Source: an uncultured Clostridia bacterium
GTDB taxonomy: Bacteria; Bacillota; Clostridia; Oscillospirales; CAG-272
Length of the DNA stretch: 16,792 nucleotides
Direction: 5' to 3'
Assembly (NCBI GenBank): GCA_937892405.1
Contig: CALAFS010000221.1
Location: 1 to 16,792, forward strand
In this document: piece after piece, positions 13,853 through 16,792 of the stretch
Layout of the letters: every line of letters begins with the position of its first letter
Position numbering within the stretch: the first letter of the stretch is position 1
Made by a program: the position numbers and the translations under genes
The notes under the pieces: generated by a model
What the model saw: only the letters and a program-made list of their open reading frames with translations
Database searches by the model: none
Told to the model about the DNA's origin: nothing

Positions 13853-15475
13853 ATGGGATTTCTGATCGTCAACCGCATATCGCTTCCCGTCGGGGCACCC
13901 GAAGGGGAGGCGCTTTCGCTTGCCCGTCGTCGCCTTTCGTCGCTCGGCGTGCCGACACGCGGACTTTCGTTTTCCGTCTATCGCCGCAGTGTCGACGCGA
14001 GACGGAAAAAGGACATTCGTTTTCTCTATTCCGTCGCCGTGACGGGGGAGATGCCGACGGTATCCGATGCGCGCCTTGCGGCGGCGGATATCGCCCGTGC
14101 GACCGACCCCGTTTTGCCCGAACCTGTTGGGACGGAGCCTCTTTTTCACCCGCCGGTGATTGTCGGCTCGGGACCTGCCGGTTTGTTTGCGGCTTTGCTT
14201 CTTGCGGAGCACGGGTATGCACCGGTGGTTCTTGAGCGGGGCGGCTCGGTTGCCGAGCGCCGTCGTGCGGTCGCCGCATTTTCGGGAACCCATCTTCTGG
14301 ATCCCGAGACGAACATTCAGTTCGGTGCGGGTGGTGCCGGCACCTTTTCGGACGGAAAACTGATTACAAGAGTCAACGATCCGCTTTGCCGCTATGTTCT
14401 CTCCCGTTTTACGGAGTTCGGCGCGCCCGAGGAGATCCTGACGCTGGCAAAACCTCATATCGGCACCGATATTCTTTCTCTTGTTGTAGAGCGTATTCTC
14501 GATCGGATCGTCGCCCTCGGCGGTGAGGTGCACTATCATACAAAGTTCCTTTCCTGCCGCACGGCGGGGGAGCGCCTTGTCGGTGTCCTGACGGATCGCG
14601 GAGAGATTCCCGCCGAGACATTGGTTCTTGCCATCGGACACAGCGCGCGCGATACCTATACACATCTTTTCACGACTCCGCTTTCGATTGAGGCAAAACC
14701 TTTTTCGGTCGGCATGCGGATTGAGCACCTTGCCGCGGACATCGACCGCGCGATGTACGGCGATTTTGCAGGTCATCCTGCTCTCGGACATGCGGAGTAC
14801 AGCCTGTCTTATAATACCAAGGTGCGCGGTGTCTATACCTTCTGCATGTGCCCGGGCGGTACCGTAGTTGCCGCGGCGAGTGAGGCGGGCGGCGGCGCCG
14901 TCAACGGCATGAGCGAGCCTTCGAGAGCGGGGGAGAATTCCAATTCCGCCGTGGTATGCAGCATTTTCAAAGATGATTACGGCGGGACACCTGCCGCCGC
15001 CATAGAATTTCAGAGGAAGATCGAGCACGCCGCCTATTTTGCCGGCGGCGGTGACTTTGCCGCCCCCGTGACGACGGTCGGAGACTTCCTTGCCGGAACA
15101 CGCGGGACAGAACCCTCGCGGATTCTTCCCACTTACATGAACGGGACGCATGTCAGAGCGGCATCGCCCGACGATTATCTCCCTCCCGTCGTCACCGCCG
15201 CCATTCGCGACGGACTTTCGGATTTTGATCGCAAGATCGCGGGATTTGCCGCGCCGGATGCGATCCTTACCGGTGCGGAGACCCGCACGAGCGCTCCTGT
15301 CCGGATCATGAGAGATCCCGCGACCCGTACGGCGCTCGGCGCCGATTATCTTTATCCCGCCGGGGAGGGCGCCGGTTACGCCGGCGGCATTACGAGCGCC
15401 GCGCTCGACGGGATCCATACCGCTTTTGCCATGATGACGCGCTTCGCGCCGACGCACGGAACACGAAAAGTATAA
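13853..15475 (+). CDS. FAD-dependent dehydrogenase-like protein (COG2509 type)
   Basis: Putative flavoprotein oxidoreductase of 540 residues with unknown substrate. An N-terminal alpha/beta domain (about 1-95) precedes a Rossmann FAD-binding site VIVGSGPAGLFAALLLAEHG (102-121) ending in the ribose-binding acid E128 in VLERG. Then comes the family segment NIQFGAGGAGTFSDGKLITR (154-173), a middle domain, and a C-terminal FAD motif LYPAGEGAGYAGGITSAALD (500-519). This architecture is that of the widespread uncharacterised FAD-dependent dehydrogenases of Clostridia, often found near cdaA/cdaR/glmM. ATG 13853 has GAGGGGG seven bases upstream; an in-frame start at 13787 would lie inside the preceding hairpin and is unlikely. 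The gene follows a terminator-like hairpin and precedes recJ by 100 bases. Confidence 0.88.
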   Translation: MGFLIVNRISLPVGAPEGEALSLARRRLSSLGVPTRGLSFSVYRRSVDARRKKDIRFLYSVAVTGEMPTVSDARLAAADIARATDPVLPEPVGTEPLFHPPVIVGSGPAGLFAALLLAEHGYAPVVLERGGSVAERRRAVAAFSGTHLLDPETNIQFGAGGAGTFSDGKLITRVNDPLCRYVLSRFTEFGAPEEILTLAKPHIGTDILSLVVERILDRIVALGGEVHYHTKFLSCRTAGERLVGVLTDRGEIPAETLVLAIGHSARDTYTHLFTTPLSIEAKPFSVGMRIEHLAADIDRAMYGDFAGHPALGHAEYSLSYNTKVRGVYTFCMCPGGTVVAAASEAGGGAVNGMSEPSRAGENSNSAVVCSIFKDDYGGTPAAAIEFQRKIEHAAYFAGGGDFAAPVTTVGDFLAGTRGTEPSRILPTYMNGTHVRAASPDDYLPPVVTAAIRDGLSDFDRKIAGFAAPDAILTGAETRTSAPVRIMRDPATRTALGADYLYPAGEGAGYAGGITSAALDGIHTAFAMMTRFAPTHGTRKV

Positions 15476-15484
15476 GTGTTCCGT
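15456..15484. repeat. Inverted repeat around the stop codon of the FAD gene
   Basis: ACGGAACAC (15456-15464) and GTGTTCCGT (15476-15484) form a perfect 9-bp stem with an 11-base loop that contains the stop codon TAA. The downstream sequence is only moderately T-rich (TTCCGATTTCGTATTTT), so it is at best a weak terminator or an mRNA 3'-end stabiliser. Confidence 0.45.
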
Positions 15485-15544
15485 TCCGATTTCGTATTTT
15501 GCGGGTGAAAACAAGACCGCGTGAGTTGATTAAAACAGGAAGGC

Positions 15545-15560
15545 GGAGAAGATTCTCCGA
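15545..15560. repeat. Short inverted repeat ahead of recJ
   Basis: CGGAGAA and TTCTCCG form a 7-bp stem around a GA centre, which folds as 6 bp with a 4-base loop. The left arm is the only purine-rich ribosome-site-like sequence near the recJ start but ends about 25 bases before the ATG, so folding would sequester it. Its role is unknown. Confidence 0.35.
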
Positions 15561-15575
15561 CCACGGTCAAGATAT

Positions 15576-16792
15576 ATGCAAGAAGAATTCACAAAGGAGA
15601 AAAACTGGATTTTCCGATTGCCGGACAGCACGGCGTCGGAGCCTGCCGTGCGCGCCATTGCCGACGCGCTCGGCATACCGCCCATTGTCGCGAAGCTGCT
15701 GTACTGTCGCGGTTATGAGACGCCGGAGACGGCGCGCGGCTTTCTCGCGATGGAGAGCGAGCTTTTGTGCGACCCGTTTCTGATGAAGGATGCAGATCCC
15801 GCCGCAAGGCGGATTCTGCGTGCCGTTGAAAACGGAGAACGCATCACCGTTTTCGGTGACTACGATGTCGACGGTGTGACGGCGGTCTCCACGCTCTATC
15901 TCTATCTCCGTTCCGTCGGTGCCGATGTCGGGTACTATATCCCGAACCGTGCAACCGACGGTTACGGTGTGTCGAACGGGGCGCTTGACGGCATTTTTGC
16001 CGATGGGACAAAGCTGATCGTTACGGTCGATACCGGCATTACCGCGATCAATGAGGTGGAGTATGCGAGAGAGCACGGCGTTGACTTTGTCGTCACCGAT
16101 CACCATGAGTGCCACACCGAGCTTCCGCATTGCCCGACCGTCAACCCGCACCGCCCCGACTGCCCCTATCCTTTCAAGGAGCTCTCCGGTGTCGGCGTGG
16201 TGTTCAAACTCATTACGGCGGCGGAGGAGATCCGTACGGGGGAGCCGCGCGCGACGGTTGCCGCGCGCCTCTTCTCGTCGTACGCCGACCTTGTCGCGAT
16301 CGGTACGATCGCCGATGTCATGCCGGTCACCGGTGAGAACCGCATTATTGTCAGCTACGGACTTCATATGATGGAGCGCCCCGCACGGGTAGGGCTTGTC
16401 GCCCTGATGGATGCCGCCGCGGCACCCACCGACGCAAAGCATCCGGAAAAACGCCGGAAAAAGCCGAAGATCACCTCTTCGTATATCGGCTACACCCTCG
16501 CACCGAGAATCAATGCCGCGGGACGGATTATGAGCGCTTCCATGGCAGTGGAGCTTTTTCTCGCGGAAGATTATCATAAGGCGTATGCCATCGCCGAGGA
16601 ACTCTGCGATGCCAACCGCAGACGACAGGCGGAGGAGAATAAAATTATCAAAGAAGCGTATGCGGCGATCGAAGGCGATCCGAAATTGAAAAACGAGGAT
16701 CCCGTCATCGTTCTGCATGCCGACAGCTGGCATCACGGTGTCATCGGGATTGTTGCCTCCCGTATCACCGAGCGGTATTGCCGCCCCTCGAT
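15576..16792 (+). CDS. recJ: Single-strand-specific 5'-3' exonuclease RecJ, 3' truncated by window edge
   Basis: DNA repair exonuclease that degrades single-stranded DNA from the 5' end; it supports RecF-pathway recombination and mismatch and base-excision repair. The frame stays open to the window end, showing 405 residues of a protein usually 560-800 long. DHH-domain metal motifs are present: GDYDVDGVTA (94-103), VTVDTGI (D152), TDHHECH (D175-H176-H177) and NPHRPDCPYPFKELSGVGVV (190-209). The linker helix motif LAPRINAAGRI follows near residue 307, and the DHHA1 start WHHGVIGIVASRI lies near 382-394. ATG 15576 is the only ATG that gives the normal N-terminus (KNWIFRLPD), yet it has no good ribosome site; an AAAGGAG lies inside the gene at 15593-15599 without a standard start codon in range. 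Confidence 0.93.
   Translation, partial: MQEEFTKEKNWIFRLPDSTASEPAVRAIADALGIPPIVAKLLYCRGYETPETARGFLAMESELLCDPFLMKDADPAARRILRAVENGERITVFGDYDVDGVTAVSTLYLYLRSVGADVGYYIPNRATDGYGVSNGALDGIFADGTKLIVTVDTGITAINEVEYAREHGVDFVVTDHHECHTELPHCPTVNPHRPDCPYPFKELSGVGVVFKLITAAEEIRTGEPRATVAARLFSSYADLVAIGTIADVMPVTGENRIIVSYGLHMMERPARVGLVALMDAAAAPTDAKHPEKRRKKPKITSSYIGYTLAPRINAAGRIMSASMAVELFLAEDYHKAYAIAEELCDANRRRQAEENKIIKEAYAAIEGDPKLKNEDPVIVLHADSWHHGVIGIVASRITERYCRPS

Noticed and set aside
13778..15514. A 578-codon open frame on the minus strand opposite the FAD-dependent protein
   Set aside because: It mirrors the codon pattern of the plus-strand gene, which has FAD motifs; the antisense product is rich in Arg/Gly with no family resemblance.
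15567..16736. A 389-codon minus-strand frame opposite recJ
   Set aside because: The plus strand translates without a stop into RecJ motifs (GDYDVDG, DHH), so the minus frame is a shadow.

Overview
The window looks like a chromosomal segment of a moderately GC-rich member of the Clostridia (Bacillota), probably an uncultured gut lineage of the Oscillospirales/Christensenellales type. The basis is strong AGGAG-type ribosome sites, lipoproteins of Gram-positive style, a CdaA-type c-di-AMP synthase, a B. subtilis-style Pho box and TTGACA/TATAAT promoters. The family placement is inference. I see no rRNA, tRNA, CRISPR, insertion sequence or phage gene.

Layout. (1) Bases 1-2731 hold the 3' part of a sensor histidine kinase and a Y-family DNA polymerase (dinB-like), closed by a strong terminator. 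(2) Bases 2800-9544 hold a complete phosphate-starvation operon: Pho box, PstS lipoprotein, PstC-PstA fused permease, PstB, PhoU, PhoB-like regulator and PhoR-like kinase. The genes are tightly packed or overlapping and end in a bidirectional terminator. (3) On the minus strand, 12619 down to 9599 is a four-gene operon read from a perfect consensus promoter: a Crp/Fnr-family regulator, an ABC substrate-binding lipoprotein, an ABC permease and a compact ABC ATPase. (4) On the plus strand from 12666 are the diadenylate cyclase cdaA, a 32-residue membrane peptide where CdaR would be expected, a terminator-like hairpin, a COG2509-type FAD-dependent protein, and the 5' two-thirds or so of recJ, which runs off the window.

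How it fits together. When phosphate is scarce, PhoR would phosphorylate PhoB, which would bind the TTTACA repeats ahead of pstS and raise importer synthesis; PhoU would restrain PhoR when the importer is saturated. The minus-strand operon looks like a self-regulated uptake system for an unidentified small organic or ionic solute.

The most unusual content is in the phosphate importer. PstS is circularly permuted: the half that is normally C-terminal comes first, right after the lipobox, and the normally N-terminal half follows. Its partner permease is a single PstC-PstA fusion. Next in interest are the 32-residue peptide after cdaA, a 24-bp palindrome over the cdaA promoter, and an inverted repeat over the start point of the Crp/Fnr operon.
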